Below the pieces are notes generated by a model. It did no database searches, was not told the origin of the DNA, and saw only the letters and a program-made list of their open reading frames with translations. Shown in pieces: positions 26,605 through 36,055 of a stretch of 46,609 nt of DNA. The stretch covers positions 1-46,609 of the forward strand of contig CABZHY010000005.1 in NCBI GenBank assembly GCA_902525565.1, given 5' to 3'. The translations under genes and the position numbers were made by a program. The first letter of the stretch is position 1; the number at the start of each line of letters is the position of its first letter. This DNA comes from an uncultured Pelagibacteraceae bacterium. GTDB lineage: Bacteria > Pseudomonadota > Alphaproteobacteria > Pelagibacterales > Pelagibacteraceae.

Positions 26605-27606
26605 ATGGGTAAAAAAATATTTTCTGGTGTGCAGCCTACAGGCAATCTTCATCTTGGAAATTATTTAGGTGCCATAAAAAACTTTGTAGACTTAAATAAT
26701 GACGAAGATAATAAATGTATTTTCTGTGTAGTTGATCTACATGCCATTACAGTAAGGCAAGATCCTAAAGAATTAAAAAATAATATCCGTGAAACTGTTG
26801 CAACTTTTATTGCTAGTGGAATAGACTCAAATAAAAGTATAATTTTTAATCAATCTAGAGTGTCAGCTCATGCAGAAGGTTCATGGATATTAAGCTGTGT
26901 TGCTAGAATGGGTTGGTTAAATAGAATGACCCAATTCAAAGAGAAAGCTGGGAAAGACAAAGAGAAAGCTAGTATTGGATTATATTCTTATCCAGTTCTA
27001 ATGGCAGCTGATATTCTTTTATACGATGCTACTCATGTTCCAGTAGGTGATGATCAAAAACAACATTTAGAGTTGTGTAGAGACATAGCTCAAAAATTCA
27101 ATAATGATTTTGATGTAGAAAATTTTCTGCAAGTTCCAGAACCTTTAATTCAAGAGGAGTTTTCTAGGATAATGAGTTTAAAAGATGGTTCAAAAAAAAT
27201 GAGTAAATCAGAATTATCAGATTTAAGTCGAATAAATTTAACGGATGATAAAGATCAAATAATAAACAAAATAAAAAAAGCAAAAACTGACCCTTTACCT
27301 ATGCCACAAGACATAAAAGAACTTGATGATAGATTAGAGGCAAAGAATCTTTTAGGAATTTATTCAAGCTTAACTAATTCTACACTACAAAACTCAGTAA
27401 AAAATTTTTCAGGTAAAAATTTTTCAGAATTTAAAGAACAATTAGCTGAAGAGCTTGTCAATAAAATTGAACCTATTTCAAAAGAGATAAAAAAACTTTT
27501 AGAAGATAAAAAATTTCTCGATGAAATTCTTCTAGATGGAGTTGAAAAAGCAAATAAGATTGCTTCTAAAAAGATTGAAAGAATTAAAGAAATAGTAGGT
27601 TTTTAG
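26605..27606 (+). CDS. trpS: Tryptophanyl-tRNA synthetase
   Basis: A 333-residue class I aminoacyl-tRNA synthetase of normal bacterial length. [19 protein letters not shown] contains the HIGH-equivalent HLGN, and [10 protein letters not shown] contains the KMSKS loop. It charges tRNA-Trp in the cytoplasm. It follows murJ after four bases and is probably cotranscribed with it; a 54-base A/T-rich gap then separates it from nfuA. No leader peptide or T-box is seen. Confidence 0.97.
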   Translation: MGKKIFSGVQPTGNLHLGNYLGAIKNFVDLNNDEDNKCIFCVVDLHAITVRQDPKELKNNIRETVATFIASGIDSNKSIIFNQSRVSAHAEGSWILSCVARMGWLNRMTQFKEKAGKDKEKASIGLYSYPVLMAADILLYDATHVPVGDDQKQHLELCRDIAQKFNNDFDVENFLQVPEPLIQEEFSRIMSLKDGSKKMSKSELSDLSRINLTDDKDQIINKIKKAKTDPLPMPQDIKELDDRLEAKNLLGIYSSLTNSTLQNSVKNFSGKNFSEFKEQLAEELVNKIEPISKEIKKLLEDKKFLDEILLDGVEKANKIASKKIERIKEIVGF

Positions 27607-27660
27607 CAAAAAAATTTATTATCAAGTTTTAATTTTTAAAATATTCACTATATATAATTT

Positions 27661-28203
27661 ATGTTCGTTCAAACAGAAATAACACCAAATCCAAATTCAT
27701 TGAAATTTCTTCCTGGTAAGAAAGTTTCAAATAGTGGACCTTATGAAATAACAAACAAGGAAGATGTAAAAAATGAATTGGTGAGAAATATTTTGTCAAT
27801 TAATGGTGTTGAGGGTATTTTTTTAGGTCAAGATTTTATTTCAGTAAATAAGAACGAAAAAATTAAGTGGGATGAAATAAAACATATAGTAATTTCTCTA
27901 ATTAATGATTTTTATGCAGATGGTAAAGAGTTTGTAATTGATGAAAATATAAAAAAAGAGGATTTGGATTTAAGCGAAATTGAATCAAAAATTGTAAAAA
28001 TTTTAGAAGAAAAAATAAGACCTGCAGTTGCTAGGGATGGAGGCGATATAAAATTTAAAGAGTTTAAGGATGGAATTGTTAAGGTTCAATTACAAGGGAG
28101 TTGTTCAGGCTGTCCCAGTTCAACTATGACTTTAAAACAGGGTGTTCAAAATCTTTTATGTCATTATTTACCTGAGGTAAAAGAGGTTGTTGCAATACAG
28201 TAA
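27661..28203 (+). CDS. nfuA: Iron-sulfur cluster carrier protein of the NfuA type
   Basis: A 180-residue protein with two domains. An N-terminal Nfu_N domain (about 1-88) begins VQTEITPNPNSLKFLPG. A C-terminal NifU-like domain (about 100-180) contains VARDGGDIKF and the cluster-binding CSGC motif in GSCSGCPSSTMTLKQGV. It carries 4Fe-4S clusters to target enzymes; in this window nth, gltD and miaB all need such clusters. The layout is the alphaproteobacterial/mitochondrial NFU1 form, not the E. coli form with a degenerate A-type N-domain. The Bax-like gene follows after six bases. Confidence 0.93.
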   Translation: MFVQTEITPNPNSLKFLPGKKVSNSGPYEITNKEDVKNELVRNILSINGVEGIFLGQDFISVNKNEKIKWDEIKHIVISLINDFYADGKEFVIDENIKKEDLDLSEIESKIVKILEEKIRPAVARDGGDIKFKEFKDGIVKVQLQGSCSGCPSSTMTLKQGVQNLLCHYLPEVKEVVAIQ

Positions 28204-28209
28204 AATTTT

Positions 28210-29274
28210 ATGAGAAAAATTAGAAAATCAGGTTTTTTAAAAAATAAAAGCTTTAACATAGTTTCTCGATTTTTCTTAAGTTCTTTTATTGTAATTTCAT
28301 TCTTTTATGCGGCACCTATAATAATTAATTTTACAAATAAAAATTTTAATAACGAAGAATTTACTAATAATTCAAAAAATATTTTAAATAGGACTTTAAA
28401 TAAAGATAATTTAATTGAGGAAGATTCAACTGTAGATTCTGATGAAAGAGATTTATTGTATGATATCTTAGAAGAGAATAATTCTGAAATTAATCTAGTC
28501 AGATACACAACATCCGAGATTGACTCATTATTCAAAGAGGTAAATTATAATTTAAAAGATGTAAGAAATACAAAATTGGTAAAACCAATAGACATTGGTC
28601 TTTTGCCAAATGAAATTAAAAATATTGGAAATACAAAAAAAAGAAAAGACATGTTTATAAAAATTGTTCTTCCTTTAATAGTTAAGGAAAACAATAAAAT
28701 TAGAATCGACAGAAAAAGATTATTCACGATTTTAAATAAAAATAGCAACACTAATATTGAAAAAAAATGGTTAGAAAAAAAGTATAAACAATACGGTGTA
28801 AGAAAAAATGATTTATCCACTTTAAAAGTAAGAATGGATGAAATACCAGTTTCATTGGCAATAGCACAGGCTGCAAAAGAAACTGGCTGGGGTACTTCAA
28901 GATTTGCTTTAAAGGGCAATGCTTTGTTTGGACAATGGACTTGGTCTGGAGAAGGATTAAAACCTAAAAATGCCGATGAGGGTAAAGATCATAAAGTCAT
29001 GAAATTTCATAGCTTACAATTATCTGTAAGAGCTTATTTAAGAAATTTAAATACACACTCAACTTATAAAAATTTAAGAAAGGTAAGAACAGAACTTAGA
29101 AGTAAAAATAAACCATTAGACAGTTTAATTTTATCTAAACATTTAGATAAATATGCAGAAACAGGAAGCCAATATATAGAGGTTTTACAAAAAATTATCG
29201 AACAGAATAAATTAAAAGATTTTGATGAGGCGCGACTGTTGCCTTCGAGCAAAGATTTAGAAAGCTTAATTTAA
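28210..29274 (+). CDS. Bax-type glucosaminidase (peptidoglycan hydrolase)
   Basis: A 354-residue protein. A basic N-terminus and one hydrophobic segment (about 19-37, FFLSSFIVISFFYAAPIII) anchor or export it. A long charged region follows, and the catalytic part (about 210-330) shows VSLAIAQAAKETGWGTSRFA, with the probable catalytic Glu, and NALFGQWTWSGEGL, as in E. coli Bax and FlgJ-type N-acetylglucosaminidases. It should cut glycan strands in the periplasm. The gene shares its stop region with the convergent deacetylase gene (four bases). Confidence 0.85.
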   Translation: MRKIRKSGFLKNKSFNIVSRFFLSSFIVISFFYAAPIIINFTNKNFNNEEFTNNSKNILNRTLNKDNLIEEDSTVDSDERDLLYDILEENNSEINLVRYTTSEIDSLFKEVNYNLKDVRNTKLVKPIDIGLLPNEIKNIGNTKKRKDMFIKIVLPLIVKENNKIRIDRKRLFTILNKNSNTNIEKKWLEKKYKQYGVRKNDLSTLKVRMDEIPVSLAIAQAAKETGWGTSRFALKGNALFGQWTWSGEGLKPKNADEGKDHKVMKFHSLQLSVRAYLRNLNTHSTYKNLRKVRTELRSKNKPLDSLILSKHLDKYAETGSQYIEVLQKIIEQNKLKDFDEARLLPSSKDLESLI

Positions 29275-30332
29275 TATTTTTTTATAGGAAATTGGACACC
29301 AAACCATCTCCATTTTCCATTATCATTAAGAGAGCAATTAATTCTTCCTCTTCTAGGTTTAAATGGTTCTCTAAATTCAATAGTTAGAGAATTATTAGCA
29401 AAATTTATTTTTGATTTTTCCCAAACATCTCCCTCATTAGAATAACAATTGATATTAGATAAATTTTTTTGCTCGGTAAAAAATTCAACTTTGAAATTTG
29501 GAGGATTTGTATTTTCGAATAGCTGTTTCTCCTCAGGAAATATTTTTTTATATTCGAGAGGAAAATAATTTATTATTGATCTAAATCTTTTCAATTCCCC
29601 ATATTTTTCATTAATTGGAAATCTAGGTAATTCAAATTTATCTTTATTTAAATCTATTACACCAGAATGCTGACCAAAAGCATATTTGAAATTTTTAGAT
29701 ATATAATTTTTCATAAACTTAGAGTATTCTCCAAACGGATATGAGAATAGACTGGGTATATAACCAAGTTCTCTTAGAAAAATTTTATTAGCTGTTTCAA
29801 TATCTAAAATGAATTCTTCATTACTTACATCTATAAGATATTTGTGTGTATGAGAATGATGTCCTATAAACGCAAAATCATTTCTTTCGATTTCTTTAAT
29901 TTGTTCCCAAGTCATATAACCTCTTTTACCTACGGGCTCAGTTGAAACAAATAAAATAAATGGAATTTTATTTTCTTTTAGATAGGGCCATGCTTCAGTA
30001 TAAAAAGATTCAAATGCATCATCAATAGTTATGAGAATTTCTTTTTTTGATTTTGGTATATTAAATTGTTTCTCAAAATTATATGGATTATGAAAATCAA
30101 AATTAGATTTTCTAATAATATCTATATGTTCTCTAAAAATTTTCATTTTAATGTTAGTTGAAGGATATTTGTTTTCGTTAAAACGGTGGTACATTATTGA
30201 TAGAATTCCCTCATCATTAGAATAATGTTTGATATTATTTTCATCTGATTTAGAACTGATATTAGAAAATAAAATAATTATGAATAAACTGATAATTGAT
30301 GTAGTTGGTAAAAATTTTTTATTAATGATCAT
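29271..30332 (-). CDS. Polysaccharide deacetylase family protein (NodB homology)
   Basis: A 353-residue protein with a signal-like N-terminus (basic MIINKKFLP, then a hydrophobic segment to about residue 27). The NodB domain shows LSIMYHRF near 45, the metal/base motif TIDDAF near 103-108, HHSHTH near 160, which fits the H-S/T-x-x-H zinc pair, and FSYPFGEYS near 195. It likely removes acetyl groups from a surface or wall polysaccharide; the polymer is unknown. No later start is workable, because the next Met (about 47) is inside the domain, so its first 53 bases overlap the start of tsaB on the other strand. Confidence 0.85.
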   Translation of the reverse strand: MIINKKFLPTTSIISLFIIILFSNISSKSDENNIKHYSNDEGILSIMYHRFNENKYPSTNIKMKIFREHIDIIRKSNFDFHNPYNFEKQFNIPKSKKEILITIDDAFESFYTEAWPYLKENKIPFILFVSTEPVGKRGYMTWEQIKEIERNDFAFIGHHSHTHKYLIDVSNEEFILDIETANKIFLRELGYIPSLFSYPFGEYSKFMKNYISKNFKYAFGQHSGVIDLNKDKFELPRFPINEKYGELKRFRSIINYFPLEYKKIFPEEKQLFENTNPPNFKVEFFTEQKNLSNINCYSNEGDVWEKSKINFANNSLTIEFREPFKPRRGRINCSLNDNGKWRWFGVQFPIKKY

Positions 30333-30666
30333 TACTAATAATGATATTTATAATATTACTAAAGAGAATACTAAAAATAATTATGAAAAATTAACTTTAA
30401 TTATTAATGATTTTTTAAATTCTCACCAATTAAAGTTAAAAGATATAAATACTATCTACTTAAATAGAGGTCCAGGAAGCTTTGCAGGAATTAGAAATTT
30501 GCTATCTATAGTGAAAGCATTTAATTTAACCAATAATATTGATTACTATTGTTACAGTATTCAAGATTTTAAAGGTGAAAAAGATATTAAATACGAAAAT
30601 ATCCCTGATTTGTGTGATAAATTTAATATTAAAAAAAATTTGATTAAACCTATTTATTTAAGTTAA
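30280..30666 (+). CDS. tsaB: Short TsaB-like tRNA t6A biosynthesis protein
   Basis: A 128-residue protein, well below the usual 200-230. The N-terminal ASKHA-fold strand LIIDVVG replaces the usual DTS motif, and NRGPGSFAGIRNLLSIVKAF at about 63-82 is the TsaB signature. The C-terminal half of the family is reduced to a short basic tail. TsaB normally scaffolds TsaD and TsaE to make t6A37 on ANN-decoding tRNAs. The start at 30280 is chosen because it precedes the first strand; the frame is open to 30229. It lies in front of fur with a nine-base gap. It could be a minimal form or a decaying one. Confidence 0.75.
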   Translation: MNKLIIDVVGKNFLLMIITNNDIYNITKENTKNNYEKLTLIINDFLNSHQLKLKDINTIYLNRGPGSFAGIRNLLSIVKAFNLTNNIDYYCYSIQDFKGEKDIKYENIPDLCDKFNIKKNLIKPIYLS

Positions 30667-30675
30667 AATTATTTT

Positions 30676-31086
30676 ATGTCAGAAACAATAGAGCAAAAAT
30701 GTATAGCAAAAGGTGTCAAATTAACTGATCAAAGAAAAGTAATTGCACAAGTAATGTCAGAGTCTACTGATCATCCAGATGTAGATGAGCTGTACAATAG
30801 AGTATCTAAAATTGATCCAAAAATTAGTATCGCAACAGTTTACAGAACAGTAAAATTGTTCGAAGAGACAGGAATATTAACTAAGCACGAGTTTAAGGGT
30901 GGAAAAGCTAGATATGAAGAACTTAATGAGGGCCATCACGATCATTTAATTGATGTGAAAACTGGTGAAATTATAGAATTTGTAGACGAGGAAATTGAAA
31001 AGCTTCAAAAAAAAGTTGCAGAAAAATATGGATATACATTAGTCGACCATAAATTAGAATTATATGGCGTCAAGATTAAAAAATAA
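30676..31086 (+). CDS. fur: Fur-family metalloregulator
   Basis: A 136-residue protein. The N-terminal winged helix (about 1-82) includes LTDQRKVIAQVM, HPDVDELYNRV and ISIATVYRTVKLFEETGI. The dimer/metal domain has HHDHLIDV with H87, H88, D89, H90. The C-terminal CxxC zinc motif of E. coli Fur is absent, and the only cysteine is C9. Fur, Mur and Irr of Alphaproteobacteria differ in details I cannot settle here, so iron is the likely but not certain signal. It is followed after two bases by an oxygenase gene and probably cotranscribed with the miaB-metK run. Confidence 0.88.
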   Translation: MSETIEQKCIAKGVKLTDQRKVIAQVMSESTDHPDVDELYNRVSKIDPKISIATVYRTVKLFEETGILTKHEFKGGKARYEELNEGHHDHLIDVKTGEIIEFVDEEIEKLQKKVAEKYGYTLVDHKLELYGVKIKK

Positions 31087-31088
31087 AT

Positions 31089-31712
31089 ATGGAAGATTTA
31101 GAAATTTTACAACCCTTTGGGCCATCAATTGCAAAAGTTTTAATTCCAGAAGAGATGATAAAATTAATGAATGATTATATTGATGAGATTGTAAAAGATC
31201 AAAAAAAATTCGAAAAGTTAGATGGTGGATATAAATTAGCAGGCAATGTTACTCAAGAATTTCGTCTAGAAGGAGATTTTATGAAAAAAATAAAATGGAT
31301 GGATTTTTTGGCTATTTCTGTTCAAAATTGGTTATTAAAAAAAACTGGAAAAAAATTAAAAAAATTTGATTTAATTGCTTCTTGGATAGTAAGACAATTT
31401 AAAAACGAATATAATCCTGTTCATTTCCATGGAGGTCATGTTTCTGGAGTTGGTTATCTCAAGGTTCCTAAGAATATGGGGGAAACTATTCAGAAAGATA
31501 AACAAAATAGAAATGGAAATCTAGTTTTAATTCACGGTTCTTCTCAATTTCTTTCAAAGTCTATATTGACTATTAAGCCAAAAGTTGGTGATTTTTATTT
31601 TTTCCCCAATTATGTTATGCACACAGTTTATCCTTTTGCAGATACAGATGAAGAAAGAAGATCTGTTTCATTTAATGCATATTTAGACCAAGATATTGTT
31701 GGAATTGCTTAA
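31089..31712 (+). CDS. Putative 2OG-Fe(II) oxygenase
   Basis: A 207-residue protein. H112 and H114 in NPVHFHGGHVSGVGYLKVP, distal His178 in FFPNYVMHTVYPF, and the Arg pair 190-191 ahead of SVSFNAYLD give the non-haem iron and 2-oxoglutarate pattern of the PF13759-like family. It has the same fold as the protein at 12526-13134, but the sequences are clearly divergent. The substrate is unknown. It is wedged between fur and miaB with gaps of two and six bases, so it is probably cotranscribed with fur, which would suit an iron enzyme. Confidence 0.8.
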   Translation: MEDLEILQPFGPSIAKVLIPEEMIKLMNDYIDEIVKDQKKFEKLDGGYKLAGNVTQEFRLEGDFMKKIKWMDFLAISVQNWLLKKTGKKLKKFDLIASWIVRQFKNEYNPVHFHGGHVSGVGYLKVPKNMGETIQKDKQNRNGNLVLIHGSSQFLSKSILTIKPKVGDFYFFPNYVMHTVYPFADTDEERRSVSFNAYLDQDIVGIA

Positions 31713-31718
31713 ATTCTT

Positions 31719-33056
31719 ATGAGTCAAAATATAAAAAAAATATTTATTAAAACTTTTGGATGTCAAATGAATGAATATGACTCAAATAGAATATTTGATT
31801 CAGTAAAAAAAATTGGTTATGAAAAAACAGAAAAATATGAAGAAGCAAATTGTTATCTATTAAACACATGTCACATAAGAGATAAAGCAAAAGAAAAAGT
31901 CTACTCAGAAATAGGTAGAGTAAAGAAAATTTTTAGATCCCGAAAAAAACCATTAGTAATTATTGTTGGTTGTGTTGCGCAAGCGGAAAATCAAGAAATG
32001 CTTAAAAGAGAACCTTATATAGATTTGGTTATTGGTCCCCAAGCTTATCATAAAATCAATGATACAATTTTAAATTACGCTGCAAAAAAGAAAAAGATTG
32101 AAGAAACAGAATTTGATGCAGTTTCTAAATTTAAATATTTGGGTAAGATAAAAAATGAAGCTGGAAAAGTTTCATCTTTCTTAACCATTCAAGAAGGATG
32201 TGATAAGTTTTGTCATTTTTGTGTAGTCCCATATACAAGAGGTCCAGAATATTCTCGACCATATGAACAAATTTTAGATGAAGCAAAATATTTAGCCGAT
32301 AATGGCGCAAAAGAAATAATTCTTTTAGGTCAAAATGTGAATGCTTATGATAATGCTGGATATAGATTATCAGATTTGATTTTAAATATTGAAAAATTAC
32401 CTGAAATTAAGAGAATTAGATACACTACATCTCACCCAAAAGATATGACACAGGATTTAATTGAGGTGTATAAAATTTCTAAAAAATTAATGCCACTTGT
32501 ACATTTGCCTGTTCAAAGTGGATCTAATAAAATTTTAGGATTAATGAATAGAAAACATACTATCGAGGAATTTTTAAATACTTTTGATAAATTAAAAAAA
32601 ATTAACCCAAAGATAGAATTTTCAAGTGATTTTATAATAGGTTATCCTGGTGAAGAAAATCAAGATTTTAAAGATACTTTTAGTTTAATTGAAAAGGTTA
32701 AATTTATTAATTCTTACTCTTTTATTTTCAGCCCAAGACCTGGAACAGTAGCTGAAAATCTAGAGTTAACCGAAAAAAAAATCTCTATTGAAAGATTAGA
32801 AAAAATTCAAAATGTTTTATTCGAAAATCAAATCCGAATGAATAATTCATTGAAGGGTAAAGTTGTTGATGTTTTAGTTGAAAATTTAACAGACGATAAA
32901 AGTAAAGCTTTTGGTAGATCTGAGTATATGACATCTGTAATTTTTAATGGTAAAAAGAATGATATTGGAAAAATAGTGCAAGTAAGAATCAAAGACAGTA
33001 ATAGAAATACTTTATTCGGTGAAGTTATAAATAATTTAGATCAGAAGGTCGCGTAA
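31719..33056 (+). CDS. miaB: tRNA 2-methylthio-N6-isopentenyladenosine synthase
   Basis: A 445-residue radical-SAM methylthiotransferase. The N-terminal UPF0004 domain holds three cluster cysteines (FGCQMNEYDS, LLNTCHIRDKA, VGCVAQAE). The radical-SAM motif is GCDKFCHFCVVPYTRG (C-x3-C-x2-C), and the C-terminal TRAM domain ends the protein. It adds the methylthio group to i6A37 in tRNAs reading UNN codons. Both clusters need Fe-S supply such as NfuA. PhoH follows after three bases, the standard miaB-phoH-ybeY-lnt order. Confidence 0.96.
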   Translation: MSQNIKKIFIKTFGCQMNEYDSNRIFDSVKKIGYEKTEKYEEANCYLLNTCHIRDKAKEKVYSEIGRVKKIFRSRKKPLVIIVGCVAQAENQEMLKREPYIDLVIGPQAYHKINDTILNYAAKKKKIEETEFDAVSKFKYLGKIKNEAGKVSSFLTIQEGCDKFCHFCVVPYTRGPEYSRPYEQILDEAKYLADNGAKEIILLGQNVNAYDNAGYRLSDLILNIEKLPEIKRIRYTTSHPKDMTQDLIEVYKISKKLMPLVHLPVQSGSNKILGLMNRKHTIEEFLNTFDKLKKINPKIEFSSDFIIGYPGEENQDFKDTFSLIEKVKFINSYSFIFSPRPGTVAENLELTEKKISIERLEKIQNVLFENQIRMNNSLKGKVVDVLVENLTDDKSKAFGRSEYMTSVIFNGKKNDIGKIVQVRIKDSNRNTLFGEVINNLDQKVA

Positions 33057-33059
33057 AAT

Positions 33060-34055
33060 TTGAGCAGGATAATTAAAAAAAATATCGAACAGTCTTTAAA
33101 ATTTGTTTATTCAGATAACAATTCTTTAAGCGTTATATTTCATGACAATAATTTGTTAATGGGTGTTGTTGGGGAATTTAATAAAAACTTACAAGATTTA
33201 GAAAAAATTACAAATTGTAGTTTATATTCAAGAGGAAATTCAATTTTAATTAAATCATCACCAGAAAATAATGAAAAAATTAAAAACGCTATCCAATTTT
33301 TGGCTAATCAATTTATTATTAATGGAAGTATAGAGAATAAAGATATACTTTCATCGGTTGATAACTTTATGATTAATGAAAAAGTAAAAAATAATAATGT
33401 TACAGATATCATCAAAACTCCTAAAAAATCTATAATTCCTAGATCAGAAAAACAAAAAAGCTACGTTAGAGCTTTGAGGGAGAGTGATATTATAATTTCA
33501 GCTGGACCAGCGGGAACTGGAAAAACTTTTTTGGCAGTAGCTGTAGGTCTAACTATGCTTTTAGAAAAAAAAATTGACAGAATTATTCTTTCAAGACCAG
33601 CTGTAGAAGCAGGTGAGCGTTTAGGATTTTTACCTGGTGATATGAAGGAAAAAGTAGATCCTTATCTTAGACCTCTATATGACTCTTTATATGATCTATT
33701 CGATTTTGAAAAAATACAAAGAATGATAGAGATTGGAGATATAGAGATTGCTCCTTTAGCTTTTATGAGAGGTAGAACTCTTAAAAATTCCTTTGCAATT
33801 TTAGACGAAGCACAAAATGCTACAGATACTCAGATAAAAATGTTTTTAACTCGTATCGGAGAAAATTCTAAAATAGTTGTAAATGGAGACCCATCTCAAA
33901 TTGATTTACCAAATAAAAGTATGTCAGGATTAGTTCGATCAAAAGAATTACTAGGGCATCTAAAGGAAATATCCATAGTTGATTTTGATCATTCAGATGT
34001 AGTCAGACATCCACTTGTTTCTAAAATAGTAAAAGCATACTCGAATAATGATTAG
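33060..34055 (+). CDS. phoH: PhoH-like ATPase (YbeZ)
   Basis: A 331-residue protein of the PhoH/YbeZ family. A KH-like N-terminal part precedes the P-loop GPAGTGKTFLAVAVGL near residues 144-159. Further downstream are ILSRPAVEAGERLGFLPGDMKEKVDPY and LDEAQNAT (Walker B), all strongly conserved. The start is TTG at 33060, three bases after the miaB stop, giving the common length. The protein partners YbeY in rRNA metabolism, though its exact task is not settled. The last eight bases overlap ybeY. Confidence 0.93.
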   Translation: MSRIIKKNIEQSLKFVYSDNNSLSVIFHDNNLLMGVVGEFNKNLQDLEKITNCSLYSRGNSILIKSSPENNEKIKNAIQFLANQFIINGSIENKDILSSVDNFMINEKVKNNNVTDIIKTPKKSIIPRSEKQKSYVRALRESDIIISAGPAGTGKTFLAVAVGLTMLLEKKIDRIILSRPAVEAGERLGFLPGDMKEKVDPYLRPLYDSLYDLFDFEKIQRMIEIGDIEIAPLAFMRGRTLKNSFAILDEAQNATDTQIKMFLTRIGENSKIVVNGDPSQIDLPNKSMSGLVRSKELLGHLKEISIVDFDHSDVVRHPLVSKIVKAYSNND

Positions 34056-34509
34056 TGTTAACGTCTTCTCCGAAGAGAGGGCCTGGTCAAAAAAGCTAAA
34101 AAATAAAGATCTTTTTTTTAAAAAAATATGTAAAGCTTTTCCAAAAAAATACAAATTTTTGAACAAAAAAGTAACCTTTACGATATTACTGTCAAATAAT
34201 AAGAATATTAAAAATTTAAATAAAGTTTTTAGAAAAAAAAATAAATCTACCGATATCCTATCTTTCCCGTTAGACAAAAAAATAAAAATTTCAAAAAATA
34301 CTTATCTTGGAGATATTATCATCAGCTTTAATTATCTAAATAAACCAAGATCACAAGATATAAAGTCTTTTAAAGAAAAAGTTGCTAAAATATTTATACA
34401 TGGTTTTCTTCATCTTTTAGGTTTTAATCATAAAAAAAATAAAGATTATTCCAAAATGTTAAAAGAAGAAAATCTATTATTTAAATCTGTACGATCAAAA
34501 ATAAATTAA
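34048..34509 (+). CDS. ybeY: Endoribonuclease / rRNA maturation factor YbeY
   Basis: A 153-residue zinc protein. The HGFLHLLGFNH motif near residues 113-123 is the H-x3-H-x5-H metal site of the family, and STDILSFPLD in the middle is the second signature. It matures the 3' end of 16S rRNA and takes part in ribosome quality control. It starts inside phoH and is followed one base later by lnt. In many Alphaproteobacteria a CorC-like gene sits between ybeY and lnt; there is no room for one here. Confidence 0.93.
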   Translation: MISVNVFSEERAWSKKLKNKDLFFKKICKAFPKKYKFLNKKVTFTILLSNNKNIKNLNKVFRKKNKSTDILSFPLDKKIKISKNTYLGDIIISFNYLNKPRSQDIKSFKEKVAKIFIHGFLHLLGFNHKKNKDYSKMLKEENLLFKSVRSKIN

Positions 34510-34510
34510 A

Positions 34511-36055
34511 TTGAAAAATAAATTTTATATTGAATTAATTTATTTAGTTTTATTAGGAGCACTCACTTCCTTAAGTTTGCCTCCATTTAATTATGTCGTA
34601 ATAAATTTTTTAACTTTTAGTTTATTCTATATATTTTTAATAAAAAAAATTGAGTTTAATAAAAATAATAGAATATTTTTTCTTTATGGGTGGTTATTTG
34701 GGTTTGGTTATTTTGTTAGTAATTTATATTGGATCTCAATATCGTTAACTTTTGATCAAAATTTTAAGTTCTTAATTCCTTTTACAATAATTTTAATACC
34801 TAGTTTCTTATCCTTGTTTTATGCTTTAGTCTCTTACTTATTTGTGCTTTTAAAACCAAATAAAAATTTGAGCTCATTTTTTCTTTTTTCTTTGATATTT
34901 GGAATAGTAGAGTTTCTAAGAGGATCAATACTCACTGGTTTCCCTTGGAATTTAATTGCTTATAGTTTCTCTAATCAAATTGAAATTTTAAACATCACAT
35001 CAATCATAGGTACTTACAGCTTTAATCTTTTCTGTATTTCTTTATTTACAAGCCCATCAATATTTATTCTAAAAGAAAATAAAAAAGATATTAGTATTTG
35101 TATTGCATTTTTTATTACAACAATTTCTTTTTATATATTTGGTTCGCAAAATTTAGAAAAATTTAATAATCAACAAGTAAAGCAGCTTGATTATAGAATA
35201 AGAATTTTAAATTCAAATATAAGTATTGACAGATTTTATAACAATATTGACCCCATAACAGCGATAGAAGAGTTAATTGAAATCAGCTCAGTTAAAAAAA
35301 ATGAAAAAATAATTTTTATTTGGCCAGAAGGTATTATTCCAGGTATTTCACAAGACCAATTAAAGGAATACAGACGGTTGTTTGAAAATAAATTCAACGA
35401 AAATCATTTGTTAGCAATTGGAATAAATAGCAAAGAAGAAAAAAATCAAACTATTAAATATTTTAATTCTTTATCTATTTTTGATCACAACCTCGATATA
35501 ATAAATTCATATAAAAAAATTAATCTTGTTCCTTTTGGTGAATTCTTACCTTTTGAAAAATTATTAAAAAGTATTGGTTTAAAAACAGTTACTAATGACT
35601 ATCAATCATATTCAAAAGGTGAAGAAAGAAACATAATTGATCTGAAATATAATAATTTATCAGTTAAAATATTGCCCCTTATTTGTTATGAGATAATTTA
35701 TTCAGGTAAAATTTTTACAAACAACAACTTTAATTATATTGTAAATATTTCTGAAGATGGTTGGTTTGGTAAATCAATTGGCCCTAAGCAACATTTTATT
35801 CATAGTATTTTTAGAGCTGTAGAGAGTGGAAAATATGTTTTAAGGTCCGCTAATAATGGGACATCGGCAATTATTAACCCAATGGGAGTTATTGAGCAAA
35901 AAGTTGATATGAATAAATCTGGTTATGTGGATTTAAGTGAAACAAGGGAAAAGGAGATGACCTTATTCGCAAAATTTGGAAACAAAATTTTTGGATTTAT
36001 AATTTTACTGTATATTTTTTTAATATTTTCATTTAAGAAGCTTAAAAATGAGTAA
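34511..36055 (+). CDS. lnt: Apolipoprotein N-acyltransferase
   Basis: A 514-residue protein with about six to seven membrane segments in the first 200 residues and a nitrilase domain outside the membrane. The catalytic triad is visible as WPEG (Glu), [14 protein letters not shown] (Lys) and ICYEIIY (Cys). It adds the third acyl chain to lipoproteins such as the BON lipoprotein at 22139-22732. The start is TTG at 34511, two bases past ybeY. The final codons overlap metK by eight bases. Confidence 0.95.
   Translation: MKNKFYIELIYLVLLGALTSLSLPPFNYVVINFLTFSLFYIFLIKKIEFNKNNRIFFLYGWLFGFGYFVSNLYWISISLTFDQNFKFLIPFTIILIPSFLSLFYALVSYLFVLLKPNKNLSSFFLFSLIFGIVEFLRGSILTGFPWNLIAYSFSNQIEILNITSIIGTYSFNLFCISLFTSPSIFILKENKKDISICIAFFITTISFYIFGSQNLEKFNNQQVKQLDYRIRILNSNISIDRFYNNIDPITAIEELIEISSVKKNEKIIFIWPEGIIPGISQDQLKEYRRLFENKFNENHLLAIGINSKEEKNQTIKYFNSLSIFDHNLDIINSYKKINLVPFGEFLPFEKLLKSIGLKTVTNDYQSYSKGEERNIIDLKYNNLSVKILPLICYEIIYSGKIFTNNNFNYIVNISEDGWFGKSIGPKQHFIHSIFRAVESGKYVLRSANNGTSAIINPMGVIEQKVDMNKSGYVDLSETREKEMTLFAKFGNKIFGFIILLYIFLIFSFKKLKNE

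Noticed and set aside
35950-36047. SAM riboswitch before metK
   Set aside because: The upstream bases are coding sequence of lnt, which overlaps metK; no SAM-II or SAM-V pattern was seen.
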